NCBI RefSeq assembly: GCF_005795905.1
Contig: NZ_VAWE01000001.1
Coordinates: 5,321,001 to 5,385,000 of the forward strand
Source of the DNA: Streptomyces marianii
GTDB taxonomy: Bacteria; Actinomycetota; Actinomycetes; Streptomycetales; Streptomycetaceae
Reading direction: 5' to 3'
DNA: 64,000 nucleotides
The notes below the pieces were generated by a model that was not told the DNA's origin, ran no database searches, and worked only from the letters and a program-made list of their open reading frames with translations. Positions within the stretch are counted from its first letter, which is position 1. Each line of letters begins with the position of its first letter. The translations under genes and the position numbers were made by a program. Positions 51,935 to 59,903 of this stretch are shown piece after piece.

Positions 51935-53865
51935 TTCTTACGTCCCCCAAGGGCGATCTGCATGGTCTGGTCCGCGGGGGCCCACTGCTGCTCATGGGCG
52001 GCAGGGGGCACGGCCTCGGAGGCCCCGCCGCCCGTCCCCGGCTTCGCACGGCGCCGCCCCCTCCGCTTCCTCTTCTCCTCGCGGATCGCGTACCGCCAGG
52101 CGAAGACGGGCGCCGCGGTGATCAGCAGGGCCAGGCCGGCCCAGGTGATCATCGCCGGGTGGTCGTGCCCGAACCAGAACGAGGAGACGAGCGAGCCGCC
52201 GAAGACCAGGATGAAGAAGAGGTGGATCCGGAACGTGCCGAAGAGCGTGTCCGGGCTGGAGGAGTCGCCCTTGGGCGTCACCACGAACTTGCTCTTGCGG
52301 CGCAGCGCGGCGTCCATCAGGGAGCGGGCATAGATCGGCGCGGAGAGCGCGGACATCACCATGCCGGCCAGGCCGCCGGAGCCCTCGGGCTCGTGGGGCG
52401 ACACGTTGTGGCGGCGGTTCCAGATGTAGAGGCCGATCTGCAGGGCCGAGGCGTTGCCGTACAGCATCATCCAGATGGCCGGGTCGATCTGCACGCCCGA
52501 GGCGCCCATGCCCAGGAACAGCGCACAGCTGAGGGCCGCCAGGATCCAGTTGAGGGCGGACATCGGGTAGAAGATGATCATCATCGTGTAGTTGAAGAGC
52601 TTTCCGGCCGGCAGTGTGCCGAAGCCCTTCCAGTACTGCTTGAGGATCGTCTCGTACGTGCCGCGGGACCAGCGCAGCTGCTGGGTGAAGAAGTCGGTCC
52701 AGGCGGACGGGCCCTCACCGACGGCCAGGACGTCCGGGGTGTACACGGACCGCCACTTGTTGCCGGTGCCCGGATTCTTGGCCCGGTGCATCTCGAAGCC
52801 GGTGGCCATGTCCTCGGTGATCGAGTCGTACAGGCCGCCGATCTGCTTGATGGCGCTGATGCGCACGGCGTTGGAGGTGCCGACGAACATGGGGGCGCCG
52901 TAGCGGTTGCCGGCGCGCTGGATCAGGGCGTGGAAGAGGAACTGCTGGGACTCCGCGGCCTTGGTGACGAAGGTGTCGTAGTTGCCGTAGACCTGCGGGC
53001 CGATGACGAATCCGACGTCCGGGTCGCGGAAGTACCCGAGCATCCGCTCCAGGTAGTTCGGCAGCGGTACATGGTCGGTGTCGACGGACGCGAAGAAGTC
53101 GTAGTCCCCGCCGTGCGCCTCGAGCCAGGCGTTGTAGTTGCCGTGCTTGGTCTTGGCCCGGTGGGCGCCCTTCTCCTGGTTCCACTTGGCTACGCCCTTG
53201 CGGGAGAAGTGGTGGACGCCGAGCCGTTCGCAGACCTCCTTCACGGCCGGGTCGTCGCCCTCGTCGAGCAGCCAGACGTGCATCAGCCCGCGGTGGCGGA
53301 TCTTCACGGCCGCCTCGAGCGTCTTGGTCACCATCTCCAGGGGCTCCTTGCCCGGCACGAAGGAGGTGAGGAAGGCGACGCGGGTGCCGGACTCCGGCAC
53401 GACGGGTATCGGATCGCGGGCGACGAGTGTCGCGTGTGCGTTCGACAGGACGTTCATCGTGCGGAAGAGCTCGATCAGGCCGATCGAGACGAGCATGACG
53501 ACGTCGAGCCACAGCAGCAGCTCGTTGTCCAGATTGGGGTCGCGCTCCGTCCAGTGCTGCGGCTGCATCAGCCAGGCGAACAGACCCAGCGAGACCAGCG
53601 GCGCGGCCCCGAGGAGCAGAGCGGCGCGGACGCGGTGCGGCTCCTGCGACAGCAGCGAGCGGTACTGCACCTTGTACGGTTTCGACGGGTTCGGCTGGGT
53701 CAGGGGACCGGCCAGCCGGCTGTAATGCTCGTAGTCGTACCTCGGCAGCGCCTTCCTGGGGCGCAACCGGTGGCCTCCCGTCCTGAGCTGCGGGGGAACC
53801 CGAAGCTGCGTGGTCCGGGAAGGGTCGTCGTCCTGCTGCCGGGCGCCGTTCGGCGTCGACGTCAT
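51931..53865 (-). CDS. cslA: Cellulose synthase-like glycosyltransferase CslA
   Basis: 644 aa, GT2 family. Two N-terminal helices (VRAALLLGAAPLVSLGLFAWL, LLLWLDVVMLVSIGLIELF) are followed by the catalytic domain. That domain has VAFLTSFVPGKEPLEMVTKTL, the UDP-binding VWLLDEGDD, the DTDHVP metal motif, ITEDMATGFEMH (TED) and QQLRWSRGTYE (QxxRW). C-terminal helices complete the pore. It makes a beta-linked glycan at the hyphal tip together with GlxA. The gene is first in the operon with glxA. The assignment rests on both family motifs and the well-known gene pair. Confidence 0.95.
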   Translation of the reverse strand: MTSTPNGARQQDDDPSRTTQLRVPPQLRTGGHRLRPRKALPRYDYEHYSRLAGPLTQPNPSKPYKVQYRSLLSQEPHRVRAALLLGAAPLVSLGLFAWLMQPQHWTERDPNLDNELLLWLDVVMLVSIGLIELFRTMNVLSNAHATLVARDPIPVVPESGTRVAFLTSFVPGKEPLEMVTKTLEAAVKIRHRGLMHVWLLDEGDDPAVKEVCERLGVHHFSRKGVAKWNQEKGAHRAKTKHGNYNAWLEAHGGDYDFFASVDTDHVPLPNYLERMLGYFRDPDVGFVIGPQVYGNYDTFVTKAAESQQFLFHALIQRAGNRYGAPMFVGTSNAVRISAIKQIGGLYDSITEDMATGFEMHRAKNPGTGNKWRSVYTPDVLAVGEGPSAWTDFFTQQLRWSRGTYETILKQYWKGFGTLPAGKLFNYTMMIIFYPMSALNWILAALSCALFLGMGASGVQIDPAIWMMLYGNASALQIGLYIWNRRHNVSPHEPEGSGGLAGMVMSALSAPIYARSLMDAALRRKSKFVVTPKGDSSSPDTLFGTFRIHLFFILVFGGSLVSSFWFGHDHPAMITWAGLALLITAAPVFAWRYAIREEKRKRRGRRRAKPGTGGGASEAVPPAAHEQQWAPADQTMQIALGGRKK

Positions 53866-54131
53866 CTTTCATCCCCCCGCACGCCTGCTGGCTGCGTGAT
53901 CGATCGGTGGTGTCCGGACCGGGGCTCCCCTGGGCCAGCCGGCACCGGACGCATCACTGGCAGGCCACCGTATCCGTAGACATAAGACGATGGTCTTCCG
54001 GTTGCATGATAGGCGTGCCGAGTGTTTGTCCCATCGCTCCGGCTGAGATGTCCGATTACATTGGACGCCCGTCTCTCGGTCGCCTCCCCGTGTAGTCGTT
54101 GACGGCGGTTTGGCCAACCGGTGTCTCAGCG

Positions 54132-54647
54132 GGAAGAATCCCCCGCGTGGCCAACGCACTGCAGGAATTGGTGAAGATCCGGCTGGAGCAGCAGGGCTGG
54201 TCCTACGGCGACGTGGCCCGGCGCGGCGGCATTCCGCGTTCCACCGTGCACCACCTGGCCACCGCCGAACGCGTCACCCGTATGCCGCAGCAGGCCACGC
54301 TCGAGGGCCTGGCCAGAGGACTGGAACTGCCCCTGGACTCCGTCCGCAGGGCCGCGGCCGAAGCCTGCGGAATCCACCTGTACTTCGAGGAGACCCCCGG
54401 CACACCCGCCGACCCCGAGGTCGCCACCCTCATCGCCAGCGTCCAGCAGCTCTCCCCGGCCGACCGCCGGCACGTCACCGCACTCGTCGAATCCCTCCTG
54501 CGCAACACCGGCGCAGACACCGGCGCAGACACCGGCACACGCACAGGCACCCCCACGGGCCACGACACCGACCCCCACCCCGGCACGAACCCCCACCCCG
54601 ACACCGACTGAACCGGGCCCCGGCGACAACCGTCCCCACCGCAGGGC
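54132..54647. repeat. Left arm of a roughly 0.5-kb inverted duplication (XRE gene copy 1)
   Basis: This 516-bp stretch is repeated in inverted orientation at 61223-61726 (504 bp). The only large difference I see is one extra 12-bp unit near the 3' end of the gene here. Similarity begins 15 bases upstream of the gene start and ends about 36 bases after its stop. Confidence 0.85.
54147..54611 (+). CDS. XRE-family regulator, copy 1
   Basis: 154 aa. The HTH occupies residues 5-60 (LVKIRLEQQGWSYGDVARRGGIPRSTVHHLATAERVTRMP), followed by a short helical region (TPADPEVATLIASVQQLSPADRRHVTALVESLLRN) and a Thr/Asp/His/Pro-rich tail made of TG(A)DTG units. GTG 54147 is the start by comparison with the second copy. 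An almost identical inverted copy is at 61259-61711. The two frame the peptide locus and may control it, but no operator has been identified. Confidence 0.85.
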   Translation: MANALQELVKIRLEQQGWSYGDVARRGGIPRSTVHHLATAERVTRMPQQATLEGLARGLELPLDSVRRAAAEACGIHLYFEETPGTPADPEVATLIASVQQLSPADRRHVTALVESLLRNTGADTGADTGTRTGTPTGHDTDPHPGTNPHPDTD

Positions 54648-54833
54648 GTCGACGGGCCGGGTGTCCGGATTCCGGTGCGCGCCGGCGAGGTGCGGGCGGA
54701 CGTGTCCTTTCGACGGGGATCGTCGTCTTCGGTCCGGTAGCGCGTACGGCGCACCGGTTGATGCATTTGCTGGTGAAGTATCAGATAGCCCGGAAATGCG
54801 CGTGATTGGGGGTCTATTCTCACCCCGCGGGGT

Positions 54834-55124
54834 GGGTGAACCGCCCGAAGCCTCCGTGAGAGGGGTGGACGTGCTTGTCGTTCCGGGAGCGCTCGCGACC
54901 GCCGTCGTCCGCGACAGGACGGGAGAGCCGGTGGTGCTGCTGTCCGGTGAACTCCCCTCCGCCCTCACCCCGTCCGGTGTGGACGAGCTGCTCAACCTGG
55001 CCGCCGCCGTACTCGGGGCGGAGGAACTGGAACTCTTCCGGCGCTGCCTCGCGGCACTCCGCTGCGGCGAGAGACTCCGGGAAGTCCGTATCGAGGTGAG
55101 CGGAGCGGCACTGACCATCTACCG
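54834..55124. repeat. Left arm of a second inverted duplication (86-aa gene copy 1)
   Basis: About 290 bp are repeated inverted at 55931-56223. The coding part is nearly identical; the 5' 40 bp carry several substitutions. Similarity starts upstream of the start codon and ends in the last codons. Confidence 0.85.
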
Positions 55125-55131
55125 CGCCTGA
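54871..55131 (+). CDS. Small protein of unknown family, copy 1 (86 aa)
   Basis: No named family is recognised. The protein starts MLVVPGALATAVVRDRTGEPVVLLSGELP, has a helical middle (SGVDELLNLAAAVLGAEELELFRRCLAALRCGE) and a C-terminal strand (VRIEVSGAALTIYRA). There is no signal peptide, and it looks cytoplasmic. GTG 54871 has an AGGGG site 5 bases upstream; GTG 54865 and 54856 are alternatives, of which 54856 is absent from the second copy. Its nearly identical twin lies inverted at 55926-56186. Neighbourhood suggests a partner of the XRE regulator next to it. Confidence 0.65.
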   Translation: MLVVPGALATAVVRDRTGEPVVLLSGELPSALTPSGVDELLNLAAAVLGAEELELFRRCLAALRCGERLREVRIEVSGAALTIYRA

Positions 55132-55216
55132 CCCGCGAACGGCAGCGGGCTCCCGGGAGCCGTCTCCGGGAGCCCACGCCGACCGCCCGTCGGATAGGGC
55201 GGCGCATCAGACCGAA

Positions 55217-55534
55217 TCAGAACCGGCGACCGCAATCCCAGCCGTATCCGGCGTGGTTGCGGTACCGCCCGTAGGCGTCGTACCGGTGCGCCCTGTGTGC
55301 GGGGCGGCGCTCCCACAGGCGGCGGCAGTCGCGGTCCCACCGGTTCCGGTGGCGGTCACGGACGTGGTGCCTGACGTGCCGCTGACCGAGGTCGGTGCAG
55401 CGGTCCACGCCGCGGAACTGCTGTGCGGCGACGGGTGAATGGGCCGGCGCGGCGGTGGCCGTGCCCGTCAGGGGAATGGCGGCCGCGGTCGCGGTCAAGA
55501 CCGCCGTCGCAAAGACACGTGCGAATGTTCTCAC
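55217..55534 (-). CDS. Small secreted Arg/His-rich protein, 105 aa
   Basis: GTG 55534 has AGGAG 7 bases before it. The first 30 residues form a signal peptide (VFATAVLTATAAAIPLTGTATAAP). The mature part has three Cys (DRCTDLG, RDCRRLW, WDCGRRF) and is rich in Arg, His and Tyr (RHVRHHVRDRHRNRWDRDC). The charge suggests binding to acidic wall polymers or DNA, but no family is recognised. It lies between the two inverted 86-aa gene copies. Confidence 0.7.
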   Translation of the reverse strand: MRTFARVFATAVLTATAAAIPLTGTATAAPAHSPVAAQQFRGVDRCTDLGQRHVRHHVRDRHRNRWDRDCRRLWERRPAHRAHRYDAYGRYRNHAGYGWDCGRRF

Positions 55535-55925
55535 CGTTTTTCTCCTGGTTCGAGGGATTTCTGGTGGCCCTCCGGACCATACGCGGATCCTTATCCGGGT
55601 TCATTCGTGCATGCGCGTCGAGAGGTCTTTTCGGCGCATTGCCGGCTCTGTCCGGCAGCCGGGCAAACCAGGTCTGAGCTCTGCTTGGCGAGGATTCCGT
55701 GAAATATGGCGGCGATGCCCGAGAACACTCGCGAGGGTGACTCAACTACGGCGTTTCGCCTGCGGTTTGGGTGTGGGCGGTAAATGGCGGGGATTGCAAT
55801 TCGGCTGCACCGGGTCCCGGGTTGAAGAATTCCTGCGCCCGATTCGGCCGGAATCGGGAGCTGCCGGAACGCTCCGCCGTCGCACGGAAATCCGCCCCGG
55901 GTTGCGTGCAGTCGCTGCCCGTTGT
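55535..55925. other. Gene-free stretch, 391 bp
   Basis: Between the start of the small secreted protein gene and the end of the inverted 86-aa gene copy 2. It seems to have lower G+C than the surroundings (for example the T-rich run at 55537-55552) and contains only short, poorly coding frames. I see no tRNA, repeat or terminator. Confidence 0.5.
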
Positions 55926-56186
55926 TCAGCTGCGGTAGATGGTCAGTGCCGCTCCGCTCACCTCGATACGGACTTCCCGGAGTCTCTCGCCGCAGCGGAG
56001 TGCCGCGAGGCAGCGCCGGAAGAGTTCCAGTTCCTCCGCCCCGAGTACGGCGGCGGCCAGGTTGAGCAGCTCGTCCACACCGGACGGGGTGAGGGCGGAG
56101 GGGAGTTCACCGGACAGCAGCACCACCGGCTCTCCCGTCCTGTCGCGGACGACGGCGGTCGCGGACGCCTTGGGGACGACAAGCAC
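55926..56186 (-). CDS. Small protein of unknown family, copy 2 (86 aa)
   Basis: Inverted twin of 54871-55131. The amino acid differences I see are at the N-terminus (VVPKASATAVV in place of VVPGALATAVV) and the last residue (Ser for Ala). The GTG at 56186 and its AGGGG site are conserved; the upstream GTG of copy 1 is GCG here. Strong conservation of the coding part compared with the upstream part suggests gene conversion or a recent duplication. It is divergent from the peptide genes, with about 340 bp between. Confidence 0.65.
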   Translation of the reverse strand: MLVVPKASATAVVRDRTGEPVVLLSGELPSALTPSGVDELLNLAAAVLGAEELELFRRCLAALRCGERLREVRIEVSGAALTIYRS

Positions 56187-56223
56187 GTGCACCCCTCTCG
56201 CGGAGGTTTCGGGCGGTTCACCC
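55931..56223. repeat. Right arm of the second inverted duplication
   Basis: Inverted counterpart of 54834-55124, about 800 bp apart. Together they could pair as a long hairpin or recombine to invert the segment that holds the small secreted protein gene. Confidence 0.85.
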
Positions 56224-56530
56224 GTCTTGAGGCACGAGAGGATAGCCATCAGGAGCCCTGCGGTTGTCGCCGGGATTCGGCCGGATTGAGCCGATCGGGT
56301 GAGGCTTCATGGGGGCGGTTGCCCGTTCCGCTCTCGCCCGTCACCTTTCCCACCAGCGGCTTTGGTGGGCATGGGCGGTCTTCGCCGTGGCGGGCGGGAT
56401 GTTCCCGTCCCTTGTCGGCGGCTCCGCGGAGTCCTACTGTCCAATCTCGTCAGACAGATCGTCCGGCATGGATGGACGCGTTCGGGAACGGGCGCACTTC
56501 GCCCATGCCCTTCGCGTAAAGGACCCACCC
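56224..56530. other. Promoter region of the precursor-peptide genes
   Basis: The 307 bp between the divergent 86-aa gene copy 2 and the first precursor gene. There is no convincing gene: the frame open from 56309 merely runs into the precursor frame. AAAGGA at 56517-56522 is the ribosome site of the first precursor. No clear sigma-factor hexamers can be named. Confidence 0.5.
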
Positions 56531-56749
56531 ATGCTTGGCATGCGAGAACTGGACGCCGAGGCAGCCGCAGAGCTGCTGCCCGGGCGTGAGGCCCTGGGCC
56601 GGCTGCGGTTCAACTTCGTCAGGACCACGAACGTGAGCGAGCGCATCGCCTACGTCAGTGCCCACAACGAGTCGCTCGCCGCCAACGTCTGCTCGCCGGA
56701 CGCCGTCGCGGCCTCCGACGCCTCCCAGTCCATCAGCGTCCGCCAGTAG
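56531..56749 (+). CDS. RiPP-type precursor peptide 1 (72 aa)
   Basis: First of three tandem, nearly identical small genes. Residues about 9-51 (AEAAAELLPGREALGRLRFN ... AHNESLA) are the same in all three; only the first few residues and the C-terminal 21 vary, ending SQSISVRQ here. The C-terminal part is rich in Ser, Ala, Asn and Val in an alternating pattern, and copy 1 alone has a Cys (NVCSPD). There is no signal peptide. AAAGGA lies 7 bases before the ATG; an in-frame ATG at 56540 is an alternative. A PqqD-like/M50 protease follows the array, the usual companion of processed peptides. The modification type is unknown. Confidence 0.72.
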   Translation: MLGMRELDAEAAAELLPGREALGRLRFNFVRTTNVSERIAYVSAHNESLAANVCSPDAVAASDASQSISVRQ

Positions 56750-56779
56750 CGGCGCTTCCTTCCCGAAGGGGTTTCCACC

Positions 56780-56995
56780 ATGAACGTCGAAGAGCTCGAG
56801 GCCGAGGCAGCCGCAGAGCTGCTGCCCGGGCGTGAGGCCCTGGGCCGGCTGCGGTTCAACTTCGTCAGGACCACGAACGTGAGCGAGCGCATCGCCTACG
56901 TCAGTGCCCACAACGAGTCGCTCGCGACCAACATCAACTCCCCGTACGCCGTCGCGGCCTCGTCCGCCGCCCAGTCCATCAGCGTCAGCCAGTAG
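56780..56995 (+). CDS. RiPP-type precursor peptide 2 (71 aa)
   Basis: Second copy. It starts MNVEELEAEAAAELLPGREA; the shared core is identical in protein to copies 1 and 3. The C-terminal part is TNINSPYAVAASSAAQSISV. The start is preceded by CCGAAGGGGTTTCC (56763-56776), repeated with small changes before copy 3, which probably serves as the ribosome site region. The gene-to-gene period is 247-249 bp with about 30 bp between stops and starts, so the three are one transcript. Silent sites are conserved too, pointing to recent duplication. Confidence 0.72.
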   Translation: MNVEELEAEAAAELLPGREALGRLRFNFVRTTNVSERIAYVSAHNESLATNINSPYAVAASSAAQSISVSQ

Positions 56996-57026
56996 CCGGC
57001 GCTCGCTTCCGAGAGGGGTTTCCACC

Positions 57027-57242
57027 ATGAACAACGACCAGCTCAACGCCGAGGCAGCCGCCGAACTGCTGCCCGGGCGTGAGGCCCTGGGCCGGCTGCG
57101 GTTCAACTTCGTCAGGACCACGAACGTGAGCGAGCGCATCGCCTACGTCAGTGCCCACAACGAGTCGCTCGCCGCCAACGTCGACTCCCCGGACGCCGTC
57201 GCGGCCTCCGAGGCGACCCAGTCCATCTCGATCAGCCAGTAA
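57027..57242 (+). CDS. RiPP-type precursor peptide 3 (71 aa)
   Basis: Third copy. It starts MNNDQLNAEAAAELLPGREA, keeps the invariant middle and ends ANVDSPDAVAASEATQSISI-SQ. The variable tail is the likely product region and the invariant part the leader or a common core. No double-Gly cleavage site is seen. The gene is followed after 66 bp by the PqqD-like/M50 protease. In all three, Asn, Ser, Ala and Gln at regular spacing in the tail would suit a beta-strand or surface-active peptide; this is speculation. Confidence 0.72.
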   Translation: MNNDQLNAEAAAELLPGREALGRLRFNFVRTTNVSERIAYVSAHNESLAANVDSPDAVAASEATQSISISQ

Positions 57243-57308
57243 CGAGCCCGGTCGTGTGCGGGCCGCGTGCTTGGGGGCGCGGCCCGTACCGGGAGGAAGA
57301 GCAGGACG

Positions 57309-59144
57309 GTGACCGAAAGCCAGAAGGTCCACCCCGGTCCCGTGGGGGCGGCCGCCTGCAAAACGGGCGACGTGGCTCACCCGTACGAATACACGGAGAC
57401 CCTGTTTCCCGTTCCGCGCCTGGGTGCGGGACTCCAGTTCCTCGGCGAGTACCAGGGATCCGGCTTCACGGAGCGCAAGTACCTGGTCCGCCGAGGGGAC
57501 GGGCAGGTGGTCCAGCTCTCCCGATTGCTCTACCTGGTGGCCGAAGCCATCGACGGCGTACGCGACACCGAGACCGTCTCGCACCGGGTCAGTGGGCGCT
57601 ACGGACGGGAGGTGAGCGCCGACAACATCGAGTACCTCATCGAGCAGAAACTCCAACCGCTCGGCATCACCGTCCCCTTCGGGCAGGAGGGCGACCAGGT
57701 CGCCGGCCCCACCACCGACCTCCTCCTGGTCCTCAAGGGTCATCGGGTGGTCTTCAGTGAGCGGCAGGTGGCCCGTATCGCCGCGGCGCTCGCCTGGCTG
57801 CACCGTCCACCGGTCGTGGTCCTGGTGCTGTCCGCGGCGCTCTGCGTGGACATCTGGCTGTTCGCCGTCCACGGAGCGATCGCGCCGGTGCTGCAGGTGC
57901 TGGAGCAGCCCGTCCTGATGCTCGCCGTCTTCGCACTGATCGTGGCATCGCTGGTCTTCCACGAGTTCGGCCACGCTTCGGCGTGCAGATACGGCGGTGC
58001 GCGCCCCGGGAGCATCGGCTGCGGCCTCTTCCTGATCTGGCCCTCGATGTACACCGAAGTCACCGACGTCTACCGCATCGGGCGGGCCGGCCGGATCCGG
58101 ACCGACCTGGGCGGGATCTACTTCAACGTGGTCTTCGTGCTGGGGCTCGCCCTGGCGTACCTCCTCACGGGCCAGCCCCTCTTCCTCGCCGCGATCTACC
58201 TCGTCCACTTCGAGATCCTGGAGCAGCTGCTGCCGGTGGTCCGGCTGGACGGCTACTACATTCTCGGGGACCTCGCGGGAATCCCCGACCTCTTCGGGAA
58301 GATCAAGCCCATCCTGCGGTCCGTGCTGCCGGGACGTTCGCCGTCCCCGGAGGTGGCCGGGCTGAAGCGGCCGGCGAGGATCATGGTCACCGCATGGGTC
58401 GCGACCATGGTGCCGCTGATCGTCGCCGAGCTCGGCTACGTCCTGTGGAACCTCCCCCGCCTGCTCACCACGAGCCTGCGCTCACTGGCGGAACAGGTGG
58501 CGGGGACCTGGTCGGCCTTCGCCGACGGCCAGATCTCCGCCGGCCTCGTCGGGGTCGTCGGAAGCTTCATGCTCATCTGCCCCCTGGCCGGTGCGACCTA
58601 CCTCGCCGTACGGCTGGTGGGGCGGCTCGTGAGGGGCATCGCCCGGGCCACGGAGGGCAACACCCGGCTGCGGGTGGCCGTCTGGGGCGGCGTACTGGTG
58701 GGATCGGGCGCGCTCTGCGCGGCGTGGCTGACCGGTATGACCCCGGAGCCGCTGCCGCGGCAGCCGCCCATCGCCCCCATCCTCCAGCCCGGTGTCCCGA
58801 CGGTCCGCCCGACGGCTGCGGTCCCCGTCGCGGAGCGGCCCACCCCCGCCACCCCGGACCCGACCCTCCTCACCGGCCCACCGCCCGAGGCCCCCGCGCC
58901 CACGGCGAGTTCCGGTGCCCGCCCCGTCGGCCCGAGCGCCACCACGAGCGGCTCCCCGTCCGCGAGCCCCGTCGCGAACGTGCCGACACCAGTGCCGTCG
59001 AGCCCGACGCCGAGTCTGAGCCCTACCTCGGCGTCGCCTTCGGCCGACCCCAGCGCCTCGCCGACGCCGAGCACCACGCCGTCCGGATCCCCTTCACCCT
59101 CGGTGACCCCCTCGGCGTCGCAGAGCGCGACGGAGGAGCCGTAG
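57309..59144 (+). CDS. PqqD-like/M50 membrane metalloprotease of the peptide locus
   Basis: 611 aa. Residues about 25-120 form a PqqD/RRE-like domain (YLVRRGDGQVVQLSRLLYLVAEAIDG and VSADNIEYLIEQKL), which in RiPP systems binds the leader peptide. Then come several membrane helices with the M50 zinc motif H218-E-F-G-H222 (VFHEFGHASACRYGG) and RLDGYYILGDL as the third-ligand region. A Pro/Ser/Thr-rich outer tail of about 120 residues ends the protein. Such putative peptide zinc metalloproteases (YydH/SkfC-like) cleave or export modified peptides. GTG 57309 is taken as start. It follows the three precursor genes, so leader removal is its likely job. Confidence 0.82.
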   Translation: MTESQKVHPGPVGAAACKTGDVAHPYEYTETLFPVPRLGAGLQFLGEYQGSGFTERKYLVRRGDGQVVQLSRLLYLVAEAIDGVRDTETVSHRVSGRYGREVSADNIEYLIEQKLQPLGITVPFGQEGDQVAGPTTDLLLVLKGHRVVFSERQVARIAAALAWLHRPPVVVLVLSAALCVDIWLFAVHGAIAPVLQVLEQPVLMLAVFALIVASLVFHEFGHASACRYGGARPGSIGCGLFLIWPSMYTEVTDVYRIGRAGRIRTDLGGIYFNVVFVLGLALAYLLTGQPLFLAAIYLVHFEILEQLLPVVRLDGYYILGDLAGIPDLFGKIKPILRSVLPGRSPSPEVAGLKRPARIMVTAWVATMVPLIVAELGYVLWNLPRLLTTSLRSLAEQVAGTWSAFADGQISAGLVGVVGSFMLICPLAGATYLAVRLVGRLVRGIARATEGNTRLRVAVWGGVLVGSGALCAAWLTGMTPEPLPRQPPIAPILQPGVPTVRPTAAVPVAERPTPATPDPTLLTGPPPEAPAPTASSGARPVGPSATTSGSPSASPVANVPTPVPSSPTPSLSPTSASPSADPSASPTPSTTPSGSPSPSVTPSASQSATEEP

Positions 59145-59219
59145 GCCCGACCGCACCTTCGGCCTCTCCGGCCCCGATCGCCACTGCCGATTCCTCGAAC
59201 ATCCGCAAAGGAGCAACCG

Positions 59220-59903
59220 ATGACGCACCGAAAACCACGCACCGGCCACGGTGGCCGCAGAGCCGCACGGTTCGGCATGCTCGTCGCCGCCTGTGCGGCC
59301 GGCTTTGCCACGGCGAGCCCGGCCGGGGCATCGTCCCTGTCGGCCGGCAACCGCTATGTCGGCATCGCGGTGGACGAAGCCCACGCGAACGCCGGACCCG
59401 GGCACCGCTTCGACTACGACGACGAGTTCGCGGTCCACGAGCTAGGAACGCGCCTCGGCGTCGGCGCGCGCAACAGGGCGGTCGCCCGTTCCGCGGGCTG
59501 CACGCTCGACAACCCGTGCCGCTCGGTCGCCCTGTCCTTCCAGGTCGTCACCGTCACCGGAACGATCACACGCCTCAACGCCGCGAACACCAGTCGTGCG
59601 GTCAACGACCACTGCGACGGCTGCCAGACGTTCGCGGGCGCGTACCAGTTCATCGTCTCCACCCCGTACTCGTTCACGTTGAGCCGCCCGGTCAGGAACG
59701 AACTCGCCCGGCTCGAAAGGCGACTGGGCGAACTGGAGCGCAGCCGCGAGCCGATCGCCACCGTCAGGAGCCGCGCCGACTCCCTGGCCGCCGAGGTCGT
59801 GAACCTGCTCAGGGGCGCGGTGGCGTCCGCACCCCGCGGCGAGGCCGTCAACCCGCTGCAGAGCTTCCGGCCCACCGTCACGATGCGGCGCCACATCGAC
59901 TAG
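59220..59903 (+). CDS. Secreted cysteine-containing protein of the peptide locus
   Basis: 227 aa. It begins with a signal peptide (RFGMLVAACAAGFATASPAGA). The mature part has two Cys pairs, AGCTLDNPCRSV (C-x5-C) and DHCDGCQT (C-x2-C). It also has the strands VALSFQVVTVTGTITRL and YQFIVSTPYSFTLS, and a helical part (LARLERRLGELERSREPIATV). No enzyme family is recognised. It follows the M50 gene by 75 bp in the same direction, so the two are probably expressed together. It may bind, protect from or display the peptides. Its TAG stop codon overlaps the first base of MITE C. Confidence 0.7.
   Translation: MTHRKPRTGHGGRRAARFGMLVAACAAGFATASPAGASSLSAGNRYVGIAVDEAHANAGPGHRFDYDDEFAVHELGTRLGVGARNRAVARSAGCTLDNPCRSVALSFQVVTVTGTITRLNAANTSRAVNDHCDGCQTFAGAYQFIVSTPYSFTLSRPVRNELARLERRLGELERSREPIATVRSRADSLAAEVVNLLRGAVASAPRGEAVNPLQSFRPTVTMRRHID

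Noticed and set aside
56450..57139. Minus-strand frame spanning the three precursor genes, with internal repeats
   Set aside because: Its repeats simply mirror the three tandem plus-strand genes. The plus-strand frames have regular starts, spacing and conserved protein sequence.
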